Below, piece by piece: positions 7,967 through 15,757 of a stretch of 64,000 nt of DNA. The position numbers were made by a program, and so were the translations under genes. The number at the start of each line of letters is the position of its first letter. The first letter of the stretch is position 1. The notes under the pieces were generated by a model. The model worked only from the letters and a program-made list of their open reading frames with translations, was not told the origin of the DNA and did not search any database. The DNA is taken from NCBI GenBank assembly GCA_013388855.1, contig JACAEM010000016.1, forward strand, positions 62,001-126,000, read 5' to 3'. This DNA is from Chloroflexota bacterium. Its GTDB lineage: Bacteria; Chloroflexota; Anaerolineae; Anaerolineales; Villigracilaceae.

Positions 7967-9006
7967 AACCGCAAAACCGTCTATTTCATCGCACCGCGTC
8001 AGGTGGAACTTCGTGAAGAGCCCCTGCCTGCCCTCGGCGCGGAGGACGTTCTCGTAGAGACGACCTGCTCGGCAATCAGCGCCGGAACGGAGATGCTCAT
8101 TTACCAGGGGCGCTTCCCACGAGACCTCGAAACGGACTCCGTCATATCGAGTCTGCGCGGCGGCTTCGAGTATCCACTGGCGTATGGGTACGCGTGCGCG
8201 GGTAAAGTGGTGGAAGTTGGTAAGGGAGTGAACGGGAAATGGTTGAACAGGCATGTGTTCGCTTCCAGCCGCATACGACTCACTTTATCGCGAAACTCGA
8301 TTCTCTGTTTCCCATTTCAGACTCCATTACCCCTGAGAACGCCTGCTTTCTTCCCAATATGGAGACTGCGGTCAATCTTGTTCAGGATGGCGCGCCTATG
8401 TTGGGTGAACGTGTACTCGTCCTTGGGCAGGGTGTGGTTGGCTTGTTGACGGCATCGCTGCTCAAGGAGTTTCCGCTGGAGAGTTTGGTCACGGCAGATC
8501 GGTTTGAGTTACGGAGGAGAACCTCCGAGAGAATTGGTGTAAATGAATCATTCGATCCCGATTTTCTTTATAAAAAAAATGGCTCTGAAACCAGTGGTAC
8601 TGAAATGACACGCCACTTTGCCTATACGCAGTGTTTTGACTTAACCTACGAACTAAGCGGTTCTCCTTCTGCTCTGAACGATGCCATAGCCTTGACGGGA
8701 TTTAGCGGTCGCATCGTCGTCGGTTCGTGGTACGGAGAAAAGAAAGCGCCCGTTGACTTGGGCGGCTCGTTCCATCGCTCGCGCATCAGGTTGATTTCCT
8801 CCCAAGTCAGCACGATTGCCCCAGAGTTGTGCGGCCGCTGGGATAAGGCACGCAGGTTCGGGGTCGCGTGGGAGGCGTTGAAACGAATCCAGCCGCAAAA
8901 GTGGATCACGCACCGCTTCCCCGTCGAAGAAGCAGATAAAGCCTATCGGTTGCTGGATGAACGCACACAGGAAACAATACAGGTAATTTTTGATTACAAA
9001 CGATGA
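7964..9006 (+). pseudogene. BchC-like zinc-type medium-chain dehydrogenase, frameshifted
   Basis: Two overlapping frames together encode one medium-chain dehydrogenase of ~345 residues. The first frame (from GTG 7964) gives PRQVELREEPLP, SAISAGTEMLIYQGRFP and YPLAYGYACAGKVVEVG; homology breaks after NRHVF and continues in the next frame as FQPHTTHFIAKLDSLFPI, PENACFLPNMETAVNLVQDG and the Rossmann motif VLVLGQGVVGLL. A single missing base near 8261-8264 explains it. The AISAGTE start resembles bacteriochlorophyllide dehydrogenase BchC more than true alcohol dehydrogenases. The break may be a sequencing error, since the rest is intact and the stop overlaps the next gene (ATGA). Confidence 0.75.
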
Positions 9007-9689
9007 AATTTTATTACACCGATCTTGAAACCTGTCATGAAGCAGCCGGTGTGGTCGTGGTCATCGACGTGCTGCGCGCCTTTTCGAACGCAGCGTTCGC
9101 GTTTTCACGCGGCGCAAAGGAAATTAATCCTGTCGGCACCGTGGAAGAGGCGCTGCAATTCAAGGCACAGACTCCCAATTCACTGGCATGCGGAGAAGTG
9201 GGCGGGCTTCCGCCCGAAGGGTTCGACTTCGGCAACTCTCCCTCTCAAACAGAGGCGCTTGATCTGACCGGAAAGATCATTGTTCAACGCACTGGCGCCG
9301 GGACACAGGGGATTGTCCGCAGTGTGAATGCAGAGACCATGCTGGCGGCGAGTCTGGTCGTGGCGAATGCGACGGTGAAGTACATTCACAAACTGGCGCC
9401 GGAGGCGGTCACATTCGTGGTCACGGGCCAAACGGAAAATGGCAGAGGCGATGAGGATCTCGCTTGTGCGGAGTATCTCGAGTCTTTGTTGAAAGGCGGG
9501 CAGCCCGACCCTGCTCCATTCATCGAGCGTGTGTTCAGATCGCGTGACGCCTTTCAACACCTTGACCCAAATGCAACTGAATTTCCACGGACAGACCTGG
9601 ATCATTGCACAACCATTGATATGTTCGAATTTGCCATGCTTGTTACGAAAAAGAATGGACGCCATATCATGCGCGCCATCCGCCCCTGA
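9003..9689 (+). CDS. 2-phosphosulfolactate phosphatase family protein (ComB-like)
   Basis: A 228-residue member of the ComB family. Family segments are VVVIDVLRAFSNAAFAFSRGA, CGEVGGLPPEGFDFGNSP, QRTGAGTQG and the later FVVTGQTENGRGDEDLACAEYLE. In methanogens ComB removes phosphate from phosphosulfolactate during coenzyme M synthesis; bacterial relatives without that pathway have no agreed role. The ATG overlaps the dehydrogenase stop. In this run of genes it could act on another phosphorylated intermediate, which is inference. Confidence 0.82.
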   Translation: MKFYYTDLETCHEAAGVVVVIDVLRAFSNAAFAFSRGAKEINPVGTVEEALQFKAQTPNSLACGEVGGLPPEGFDFGNSPSQTEALDLTGKIIVQRTGAGTQGIVRSVNAETMLAASLVVANATVKYIHKLAPEAVTFVVTGQTENGRGDEDLACAEYLESLLKGGQPDPAPFIERVFRSRDAFQHLDPNATEFPRTDLDHCTTIDMFEFAMLVTKKNGRHIMRAIRP

Positions 9690-9714
9690 CCTGACACTTG
9701 ACTTGGAGGACTGA

Positions 9715-10101
9715 ATGTACACACTGGGAGTTCGTCGCGATTTCATTGCAAGACATTTTCTGATCGGCGGTGATTGGGGTCTGGAAAATTATCCCAACTC
9801 GCACTATTATGTTCTTGAGCTGCAACTTGAGGGAAAGGAACTCGACCAACACGGCTATCTCGTGGATATCGTAGAAGTCGAAAAACATCTTGATGAGATT
9901 GTCCATTATTACAAGGATCAGATGTTGAATGACAAGCCCGAATTTGCGAGGTTGAATCCATCCATCGAGCATTTTTCTCGAATATTGGCAATAGCACTCA
10001 GTGAAAGAATCAAAGCGCCAAACATCCTGATGCTGAAAGTTGTATTGTGGGAGAATGAATCGGCATGGGCGGCATATCGGATTGACAGGCCGACAAGTTA
10101 A
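9715..10101 (+). CDS. 6-pyruvoyl-tetrahydropterin synthase / QueD family protein
   Basis: A 128-residue tunnelling-fold protein. It shows RRDFIARHFLIGG (His14), SHYYVLELQLEG (His30), HGYLVDIVEVEKHLDEIV and the late NPSIEHFSRILA, in the order of PTPS/QueD. Canonical enzymes bind zinc with three His (one before, two in HxH); here the first of the pair is Asn28, and the usual catalytic Cys between them is not seen. It therefore belongs to a divergent branch and may not make carboxytetrahydropterin. GGAGG precedes the ATG by 6 bases. A GT4 gene follows. Confidence 0.72.
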   Translation: MYTLGVRRDFIARHFLIGGDWGLENYPNSHYYVLELQLEGKELDQHGYLVDIVEVEKHLDEIVHYYKDQMLNDKPEFARLNPSIEHFSRILAIALSERIKAPNILMLKVVLWENESAWAAYRIDRPTS

Positions 10102-10147
10102 CCATTTGAAACATTCAACCCTGCCAGCCTTCAAGCTTTCAGGCTCG

Positions 10148-11239
10148 ATGAAAATCGGATTTATCATCTACGGCTCGCTGGATACCGTCAGTGGCGGATA
10201 TTTGTACGACCGCAAACTGGTGGAATATCTTCGCACGCAGGGTGACACAGTGGAGATTATCTCCCTGCCATGGAGAAATTACGCCGCGCATCTGATGGAC
10301 AATCTACGCTTCCGCCTCCCGCGTGACTTCGACCTGATCATCGAAGACGAACTCAACCATCCATCCCTGATTCTTGCCAACCGCAAGCCACATCCCTGCC
10401 CGGTCATCAGTCTGGTTCACCATCTGCGTTATTCCGAACTACGACCGAAATGGCAAAATAACCTGTATCGTGTCATCGAGAAGATTTATCTGCAAAGCGT
10501 GGACGGTTTCATTTTCAACTCCAAAACAACCCGGGGTGTGGTTCAAGGATTAATTGGCAATGGCAAACCAAGCATCCTTGCCTACCCTCCTACAGACAGG
10601 TTCGGGAGTGCCGTTTCAGAGGAGGAAATCAGAGAGAAAGCAAAAATTTCCGAGTTAAGGATTTTGTTCCTCGGCAATGTGATCCATCGAAAGGGACTTC
10701 ACACCTTGCTTAAGGCGCTTGTTCAAGTAGAACGAGATGGAACTGCATCCTACAGACTGGATGTGGTTGGCGGATTGAGCGCAGAACCGCAATATGCCTA
10801 TGAGATGGAAAGATATATGCTCACACACCATCTGTCATCCAAGGTCAGATTTCATGGCACGTTGGATCATCAGCCACTGATCGAGAGGTACAAGCATGCA
10901 CATATCCTGGCTGTACCATCGAGCTATGAGGGCTTTGGGATTGTTTACCTTGAAGGGATGGGGTTTGGTCTACCAGCGATTGGAACCACGGCTGGAGCGG
11001 CCAGCGAGATCATTACACATGGTGAGAATGGGTATTTGATCAAACCTGACGATGTTGTGAAGTTGGCAAAACATCTCAAAGAACTTGCCAATGACAGAGA
11101 ATTGTTGGTAAGGCTGTCGTTGAATGCAACAAAGCGATATAGATCCCAGCCGAAATGGGATGAGACGGCAGAAAACATCAAAGGATTTTTATCTCGAATT
11201 GCAGGGGCAAACAGCCATTCACTCCTACCCAAGGCATGA
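10148..11239 (+). CDS. Glycosyltransferase family 4 protein
   Basis: A 363-residue GT-B retaining glycosyltransferase. N-terminal half: [28 protein letters not shown] and [11 protein letters not shown]-terminal half: [20 protein letters not shown], the donor-binding [25 protein letters not shown] with the EGFG..E motif, and [11 protein letters not shown]. The start at 10148 matches the family N-terminus; an in-frame start at 10040 would overlap the PTPS gene and add unrelated residues. The stop overlaps the methyltransferase ATG. The acceptor is unknown; pterin or lipid are guesses from context. Confidence 0.87.
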   Translation: MKIGFIIYGSLDTVSGGYLYDRKLVEYLRTQGDTVEIISLPWRNYAAHLMDNLRFRLPRDFDLIIEDELNHPSLILANRKPHPCPVISLVHHLRYSELRPKWQNNLYRVIEKIYLQSVDGFIFNSKTTRGVVQGLIGNGKPSILAYPPTDRFGSAVSEEEIREKAKISELRILFLGNVIHRKGLHTLLKALVQVERDGTASYRLDVVGGLSAEPQYAYEMERYMLTHHLSSKVRFHGTLDHQPLIERYKHAHILAVPSSYEGFGIVYLEGMGFGLPAIGTTAGAASEIITHGENGYLIKPDDVVKLAKHLKELANDRELLVRLSLNATKRYRSQPKWDETAENIKGFLSRIAGANSHSLLPKA

Positions 11240-12138
11240 TTATGGAATATTCCTTCTCCCGTTATCTCCTCGCCAAGCAATCGGTTGATGACCGCGCGCT
11301 TAATAAGGATGTGCTAAGCGCCTTGAGAGCAAATCTGCCTGATCAACCTATTCGAATCATTGAAGTCGGTGCAGGGATCGGGACGATGCTCAGGCGGCTG
11401 GTCCGCTGGGATGTGATTCGACAGTGCGAGTATGTACTGGTGGATGAGATGGCGGAGAACATCGAATACGCCTCAGGGTGGATCCCGCAATGGGCAACGG
11501 AAGCGGGCCTGGGCGTGGAAGGAAGCGGGGAGAATATTCTGCGGGTGTTCGGACATTCCCATAATGTCCGAATCCAATTGGAGCAGGCAGACGCCTTCGA
11601 TTTTGTCCAGAAAAATCAGGAGCCCGCAGATTTGCTGATCGCACATGCATTTTTGGACCTGTTGCCGATGCCTGAATCGTTGCAGAAATTGTTGTCGTTG
11701 ACAAAGGGACCGGCATGGCTGACAATCAATTTCGACGGAGTGACGACGTTCGAGCCAATAGTTGATATCGCGTTGGATGAGCAGATCGAGCAGTTGTATC
11801 ATCGAACGATGGATACGCGTCAAACAGGCGGCGACAGCCGAAGCGGACGACATCTGTTTGGGTATCTGCGAAGCGCAAATGCGGAGATACTTGCCGCAGG
11901 TGCGTCAGATTGGGTGGTGCATGCTGTGAATGGGAAGTACCCTGACGATGAAGCATATTTTCTGCATTTTATTTTGCACTTCTTTGAGGAGTCTTTGGAA
12001 GGACATCCGGAGTTGAATACCCGGGCATTTTCACGTTGGGTGCAGGAACGCCGCGCACAGATCGAGCGCGGTGAGTTGGTTTACATCGCGCATCAGATGG
12101 ATTTTCTGGTGAAACGAAACGGGAAAAAATCCGTATAA
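11236..12138 (+). CDS. SAM-dependent class I methyltransferase
   Basis: A 300-residue protein with the SAM-binding motif [15 protein letters not shown] near residue 37, the acidic post-I residue at [13 protein letters not shown], and [15 protein letters not shown] as motif IV-V. The substrate cannot be inferred. It overlaps the GT4 stop (ATGA), which supports a functional link with the glycosyltransferase. A TATAAT box lies inside its last codons and probably drives the next gene. Confidence 0.8.
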   Translation: MIMEYSFSRYLLAKQSVDDRALNKDVLSALRANLPDQPIRIIEVGAGIGTMLRRLVRWDVIRQCEYVLVDEMAENIEYASGWIPQWATEAGLGVEGSGENILRVFGHSHNVRIQLEQADAFDFVQKNQEPADLLIAHAFLDLLPMPESLQKLLSLTKGPAWLTINFDGVTTFEPIVDIALDEQIEQLYHRTMDTRQTGGDSRSGRHLFGYLRSANAEILAAGASDWVVHAVNGKYPDDEAYFLHFILHFFEESLEGHPELNTRAFSRWVQERRAQIERGELVYIAHQMDFLVKRNGKKSV

Positions 12139-12139
12139 T
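12134..12139 (+). promoter_or_regulatory. -10 box upstream of the papain-fold hydrolase gene
   Basis: Consensus TATAAT at the very end of the methyltransferase gene, 15 bases before the ATG at 12155. It could allow separate expression of the hydrolase; no convincing -35 is seen. Confidence 0.4.
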
Positions 12140-12154
12140 GAATACGGAGTCGAA

Positions 12155-12769
12155 ATGATTTACACGTACGCAATCGAAGGCATCGCCCTGCAAACAGGCG
12201 ATATCATCTGCACGATGAACGGCAAGCCCGACATTTTGCCGGGCGAATTTTGGCGTCTCGTGGGACGGCTCGTACCCGGCGACGTGGATCATGTGGCGAT
12301 TTATACCGGTCCCGAAGGACGCTGTGTGGAGGCAGGCGCGCGCGGTGTGATTAAGTTTACCGTTTTCAATGGGCAGTGGAACACCGAACGAATGGCGCGT
12401 CGCCGCGGGCATCTGTTTGATACCTTTTACGGAGTCGCTTCTCCACTGGATGGGCTCGGCATTTCAGAGGAGGAAGAACATCAGATGCGGCAGATCGTTG
12501 CCGCGTACTGTCTTGCTCAGGTTGGCAAACCCTACAACCTGAACTTCCTGAACGCAGAAACGGAAGAGGCTTTTTATTGCAGCCAATTGGCATATAAGGC
12601 GTATCAGCAGGTGGGTATCAACCTGAATACCGGACTGGCGATGGAGCAGCTCCCCGGCACAAACAATATCATTTACCCGCAGGAAATCTGGAATGGGTTT
12701 AGCCACAGGATGGCAGAAACGAAGGTGTCGGTAAACAGTGCATCGTTAGCGGTCAACCCGTCGATTTAG
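12155..12769 (+). CDS. YiiX/YebB-like permuted NlpC/P60 cysteine hydrolase
   Basis: A 204-residue protein of the permuted papain-like fold. The His comes first (GDVDHVAIYTG, His46) and the Cys later (AFYCSQLAYKAY, Cys142), the reverse of classical NlpC/P60 order. LQTGDIICT at residues 12-20 is the usual opening. Such proteins act as amidases, peptidases or acyl hydrolases, sometimes on cell wall or lipids. No signal peptide is seen, so it may be cytoplasmic. It is the last gene of the 7.9-12.8 kb run, 16 bases after the methyltransferase. Confidence 0.78.
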   Translation: MIYTYAIEGIALQTGDIICTMNGKPDILPGEFWRLVGRLVPGDVDHVAIYTGPEGRCVEAGARGVIKFTVFNGQWNTERMARRRGHLFDTFYGVASPLDGLGISEEEEHQMRQIVAAYCLAQVGKPYNLNFLNAETEEAFYCSQLAYKAYQQVGINLNTGLAMEQLPGTNNIIYPQEIWNGFSHRMAETKVSVNSASLAVNPSI

Positions 12770-12805
12770 TTCTGCCATTGCAAGGGCGATGTTCTTCCAC
12801 CCGGC

Positions 12806-12855
12806 GCTTAACGCGGTGTGCACCTGCCCCGGACGCAGGTGCCGGGGGGTTAGGC
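12806..12855 (+). repeat. Palindromic element resembling a short attC site
   Basis: GCTTAAC (12806-12812) and GTTAGGC (12849-12855) fit the integron consensus RYYYAAC...GTTRRRY and can pair with each other. Between them is a perfect 8-bp inverted repeat, GCACCTGC/GCAGGTGC, with a 7-base loop, flanked by unpaired 6-7 base spacers. Overall this is the attC layout, but at 50 bases it is shorter than usual and no integrase or cassette array is nearby. It may instead be a terminator hairpin of the upstream gene. Confidence 0.35.
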
Positions 12856-12897
12856 ATTGCCATCGTTTCGCTCCCCTCCGATACATAGCTTATAGTG

Positions 12898-12903
12898 TAT
12901 AAT
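12898..12903 (+). promoter_or_regulatory. -10 box of the DEAD-box helicase gene
   Basis: TATAAT about 110 bases upstream of the TTG start, giving a predicted ~100-base leader. The leader has no strong hairpin that I can see. Confidence 0.45.
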
Positions 12904-13012
12904 CTCTCTATCAATTTATCATTATCAGCAGTCCATCGCTGTTTTCGTTTTGAGCAAGAAACTCAATTCCCCGGAAAAACGCACAATCGACTTCTGAAGA
13001 ACAGGAAAACCT

Positions 13013-14245
13013 TTGAACTTCCAACAATTTAATTTGGATTCCCGCCTGATGCAGGGAATCAAGGTCGCGGGTTACGAAACCGCAACCCCTATCCAAGAGG
13101 CGGCAATCCCTGCCGCCCTGCGCGGACGTGACATCATCGGCACGGCGCAAACCGGCACCGGCAAGACCGCAGCGTTCGTCCTCCCCATTTTGAACAAACT
13201 CCTCAATGGATCCAAAGGGATGCCGCGTGCACTCATCGTCACGCCGACGCGCGAACTTGCTGAGCAGATCAACCAGGTCGTCCACCAGTTAGCGGTGGGA
13301 ACCGGGCTGAGGAGCGCAACCATCTACGGGGGTGTCGGAGCCGATCGTCAAATCAAGGCATTACGTCACGGGGTGGAAATCCTGGTGGCGTGTCCGGGTC
13401 GTCTGCTCGACCTCATCCAACAGAGACATGCCAAAATGGAGCGCATTGAGATTCTGGTGCTCGATGAAGCCGATCGCATGTTCGACATGGGCTTTTTGCC
13501 CGATGTGCGGCGCGTCATCAAAGCTGTGCCTGAGCAGCGACAAACGATGCTATTCTCTGCGACATTCCCACCGGAGGTGGAACAACTCGCGTCGCAGTCG
13601 CTGATTGAGCCGCAAAAAATCTCGATGGGCATCAGCAAACCCGCCGTCACAGTGGCGCACGCGTTGTATCCCGTGCCGCCGCATTTGAAATCGGCGTTGT
13701 TGGCCAAACTGCTTAAGCAGATCGACTCTGATTCAGTGTTGGTCTTCACGCGCACCAAGCATCGCGCCGATAAGGTGGCGCGGCAGATCGCGCATGCCGG
13801 GTTCCGCGTCACGGCCCTGCACGGAGACCGCACACAAGGACAGCGCGAGCGCGCCCTGCATGGTTTCAAGACCGGGCACTTCCCTATCATGGTCGCCACC
13901 GATATCGCCGCGCGCGGTCTCGACATCGACAGCATCACACACGTTATCAACTACGATATGCCCGACACCGCCGACGCCTACATCCACCGCATCGGACGCA
14001 CGGGACGCGCACAACGCACCGGCGACGCATTCACCCTCGTTACGCCGGAAGATAACGACATGATTCGGACTCTGGAACGCATCATGAAAACCCCGCTCGA
14101 ACGGAAGACCCTCCCCGATTTTGACTACTCGCCGCCTCCGCCGCCCAAGCCTGCTCCTCACCATCGGAATGGATCGCGCCCCTCGCGCCCGGCTCCCACA
14201 CCGACGAGTTACACAAAGAACCGTCTGGCGCCGCGAAGAAGATAG
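13013..14245 (+). CDS. DEAD-box ATP-dependent RNA helicase (RhlE-like)
   Basis: A 410-residue two-domain RNA helicase. Motifs in order: Q motif FNLDSRLMQGIKVAGYETATPIQ, I AQTGTGKT, Ia PTRELA, II DEAD, III SAT, IV VLVFTRTKHRADKV, V ARGLDI, VI HRIGRTGRA. The C-terminal tail is rich in Pro, Arg and His, as in RhlE-type proteins that work in RNA turnover or ribosome assembly. The start is TTG, with AGGAAAA upstream. A hairpin terminator follows directly. Confidence 0.92.
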   Translation: MNFQQFNLDSRLMQGIKVAGYETATPIQEAAIPAALRGRDIIGTAQTGTGKTAAFVLPILNKLLNGSKGMPRALIVTPTRELAEQINQVVHQLAVGTGLRSATIYGGVGADRQIKALRHGVEILVACPGRLLDLIQQRHAKMERIEILVLDEADRMFDMGFLPDVRRVIKAVPEQRQTMLFSATFPPEVEQLASQSLIEPQKISMGISKPAVTVAHALYPVPPHLKSALLAKLLKQIDSDSVLVFTRTKHRADKVARQIAHAGFRVTALHGDRTQGQRERALHGFKTGHFPIMVATDIAARGLDIDSITHVINYDMPDTADAYIHRIGRTGRAQRTGDAFTLVTPEDNDMIRTLERIMKTPLERKTLPDFDYSPPPPPKPAPHHRNGSRPSRPAPTPTSYTKNRLAPRRR

Positions 14246-14252
14246 ATCGCAA

Positions 14253-14280
14253 CCCGTCTCGATAAGAGGCGGGCTTTTGA
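14253..14280 (+). terminator. Rho-independent terminator of the helicase gene
   Basis: Stem CCCGTCTC/GAGGCGGG (one G-T pair) with a 5-base loop, followed by CTTTT, starting 8 bases after the stop. Confidence 0.8.
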
Positions 14281-14309
14281 TTCTCTATATGAAAACTTCA
14301 AATAGATGT

Positions 14310-14351
14310 GAATCAAAAGGAGCCCTGCAATTGCAGGGCTCCTTTTGATTC
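14310..14351. terminator. Perfect 42-base palindrome, bidirectional terminator
   Basis: Two 21-base arms (GAATCAAAAGGAGCCCTGCAA and its exact complement) with no spacer, lying between the convergent helicase and cold-shock genes. A-rich and T-rich flanks inside the arms suit termination in both directions; its main job is likely to end the csp transcript. Confidence 0.85.
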
Positions 14352-14357
14352 GGTAGA

Positions 14358-14570
14358 CTAGCTCGCCATGGTGACATTGCTTGCCTGCGGTCCTTTGGGT
14401 CCCTGTTCAACATTGAACTCGACCTTCTGACCTTCCTGCAGGTTGCGGTATCCATCACCCTGAATGGCGGAGAAATGGACGAAAACGTCCTTGCCGCCTT
14501 CGCGCTCGATGAAACCGAAGCCCTTATCACCGTTGAACCACTTAACCGTACCGACTATTCTTTCAGACAT
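14358..14570 (-). CDS. Cold-shock domain protein
   Basis: A 70-residue single CSD protein that binds single-stranded RNA/DNA. RNP1 is KGFGFIE and RNP2 is [23 protein letters not shown] is the standard opening. The ATG at 14570 has GGAGGC 5 bases upstream; an upstream in-frame start 18 bases earlier would swallow that site. The gene has its own sigma-70 promoter and a leader of about 135 bases with a terminator-like stem, suggesting leader control as in other cold-shock genes. Confidence 0.93.
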   Translation of the reverse strand: MSERIVGTVKWFNGDKGFGFIEREGGKDVFVHFSAIQGDGYRNLQEGQKVEFNVEQGPKGPQASNVTMAS

Positions 14571-14639
14571 GTTTGCCTCCTTTGGCAAAATAAAAAGTTT
14601 TTAGGCGTCTTGTTCGTTCCATCGGAGGGTAAAACAAAA

Positions 14640-14666
14640 CAGCCCACGGAGTCAAACCGTGAGCTG
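14640..14666 (-). promoter_or_regulatory. Terminator-like stem in the cold-shock gene leader
   Basis: Read on the minus strand: CAGCTCACGG, a 7-base loop, CCGTGGGCTG, then TTTTGTTTT. It lies between the csp promoter (14715-14743) and its ribosome binding site, so it would act as an attenuator or a thermo-responsive structure. Confidence 0.65.
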
Positions 14667-14714
14667 TGGTTGTTCTTCAAACCAACGTAACTTACCGTTA
14701 TCCTACTGAGCTTC

Positions 14715-14743
14715 ATAATAACAGACTAATGGGAATGAGTCAA
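14715..14743 (-). promoter_or_regulatory. Sigma-70 promoter of the cold-shock gene
   Basis: On the minus strand TTGACT (14738-14743), a 17-base spacer, TATTAT (14715-14720). Transcription would begin near 14708, leaving a leader of ~135 bases before the ATG at 14570. Confidence 0.7.
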
Positions 14744-14860
14744 TCAAATTAGGGTACCAATACTCAAAGACATCGCTATCGCTTCCAGACCATATAACTC
14801 TTTTCAGGAGCCTTTCAATCCGGGTGAGAGAATTTGCAGTATCCTCCTACCATTAAAGTA

Positions 14861-14884
14861 AAAGACCCTCTTGCGAGGATCTTT
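14861..14884 (-). terminator. Terminator downstream of tRNA-Pro
   Basis: Minus strand AAAGATCCTC, GCAA loop, GAGGGTCTTT, then TTACTTT. It sits 4 bases past the tRNA 3' end. Confidence 0.75.
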
Positions 14885-14886
14885 CT

Positions 14887-14962
<76 letters not shown>

Positions 14963-15021
14963 ATGTACTTTTTGTTCAGCAGGGCAACATTATAGCCGCA
15001 TTTGAATATTCTGGCAACTCG

Positions 15022-15050
15022 GTGACAGGGAACATCGAATATGCTAAAAT
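15022..15050 (+). promoter_or_regulatory. Promoter of the BFN-dnaB-dnaD-dnaC operon
   Basis: GTGACA (15022-15027), 17-base spacer, TAAAAT (15045-15050) preceded by TGC, giving an extended -10. Predicted start near 15057, about 100 bases before the first gene. Confidence 0.6.
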
Positions 15051-15160
15051 ACAAAGTACGTGAGCGAACGACCTGAACGTTCACCCCACGGCAACGAACA
15101 CAGAGACCAACTTATCTTTCAAAACAAAAGAGCAACAAGCAAATTCTTGTTGGAGTCCCC

Positions 15161-15757
15161 ATGCCTGACATGATCGAAGTTCAAATCGATAGTGTACGCG
15201 TCCACTTGATGACCCCTCAGCGTTTAGTGGTACTAAAGCAGCTTAACTCGGATCGTTACCTGCCCATCTGGGTGGGACCCTACGAAGCTGAAGCCATCAC
15301 CGTCGCCCTGCAGGAAGTGGAAATGAGCCGCCCACTCACCCACGACCTGCTCAAAAACGTCTTCGGCGCGTTCAACGCGCGCATCCTCCGCATCGAGATT
15401 GTCAAGCTGCAAAACGACATCTTCTACGGCAACATTGTCGCGGACCTGAATGGAAAAGAAATCCACGTCGATTCGCGTCCATCGGATGCCATCGCGTTGT
15501 CGGTTCGCGCGCACGTGCCGATCCTCGTTCACCCGAGCGTGATGAACGAGGCGGGCATCGTCCCGGAGCAGGATATACCCGAGGGAGCGCAGGAAGAGCC
15601 CGAGAAAAGCGAACCAGCTCCGTTATCTAAGGAAGGAGCCGAGCGGTTGTCCGTCTTCGAGGACTTCCTCGGCAAACTCGACCTCGATAAACTCGACTCC
15701 AAAGACAACCCGGACGATGATCCATCCGACCAGCCGAAAAAGCCGAAGAAGAAATGA
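15161..15757 (+). CDS. Bifunctional nuclease (BFN/DUF151) family protein
   Basis: A 198-residue protein whose first ~130 residues form the BFN domain: PDMIEVQIDSVRVHLM, YLPIWVGPYEAEAITVALQ, RPLTHDLLKNVF and the signature DSRPSDAIALSVRAHVPI. Members have been reported to have DNase/RNase activity, but the cellular role is unclear. The tail is acidic and Lys-rich (DNPDDDPSDQ..KKPKKK). The stop overlaps the dnaB ATG, which ties it to the replication operon. Confidence 0.88.
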   Translation: MPDMIEVQIDSVRVHLMTPQRLVVLKQLNSDRYLPIWVGPYEAEAITVALQEVEMSRPLTHDLLKNVFGAFNARILRIEIVKLQNDIFYGNIVADLNGKEIHVDSRPSDAIALSVRAHVPILVHPSVMNEAGIVPEQDIPEGAQEEPEKSEPAPLSKEGAERLSVFEDFLGKLDLDKLDSKDNPDDDPSDQPKKPKKK

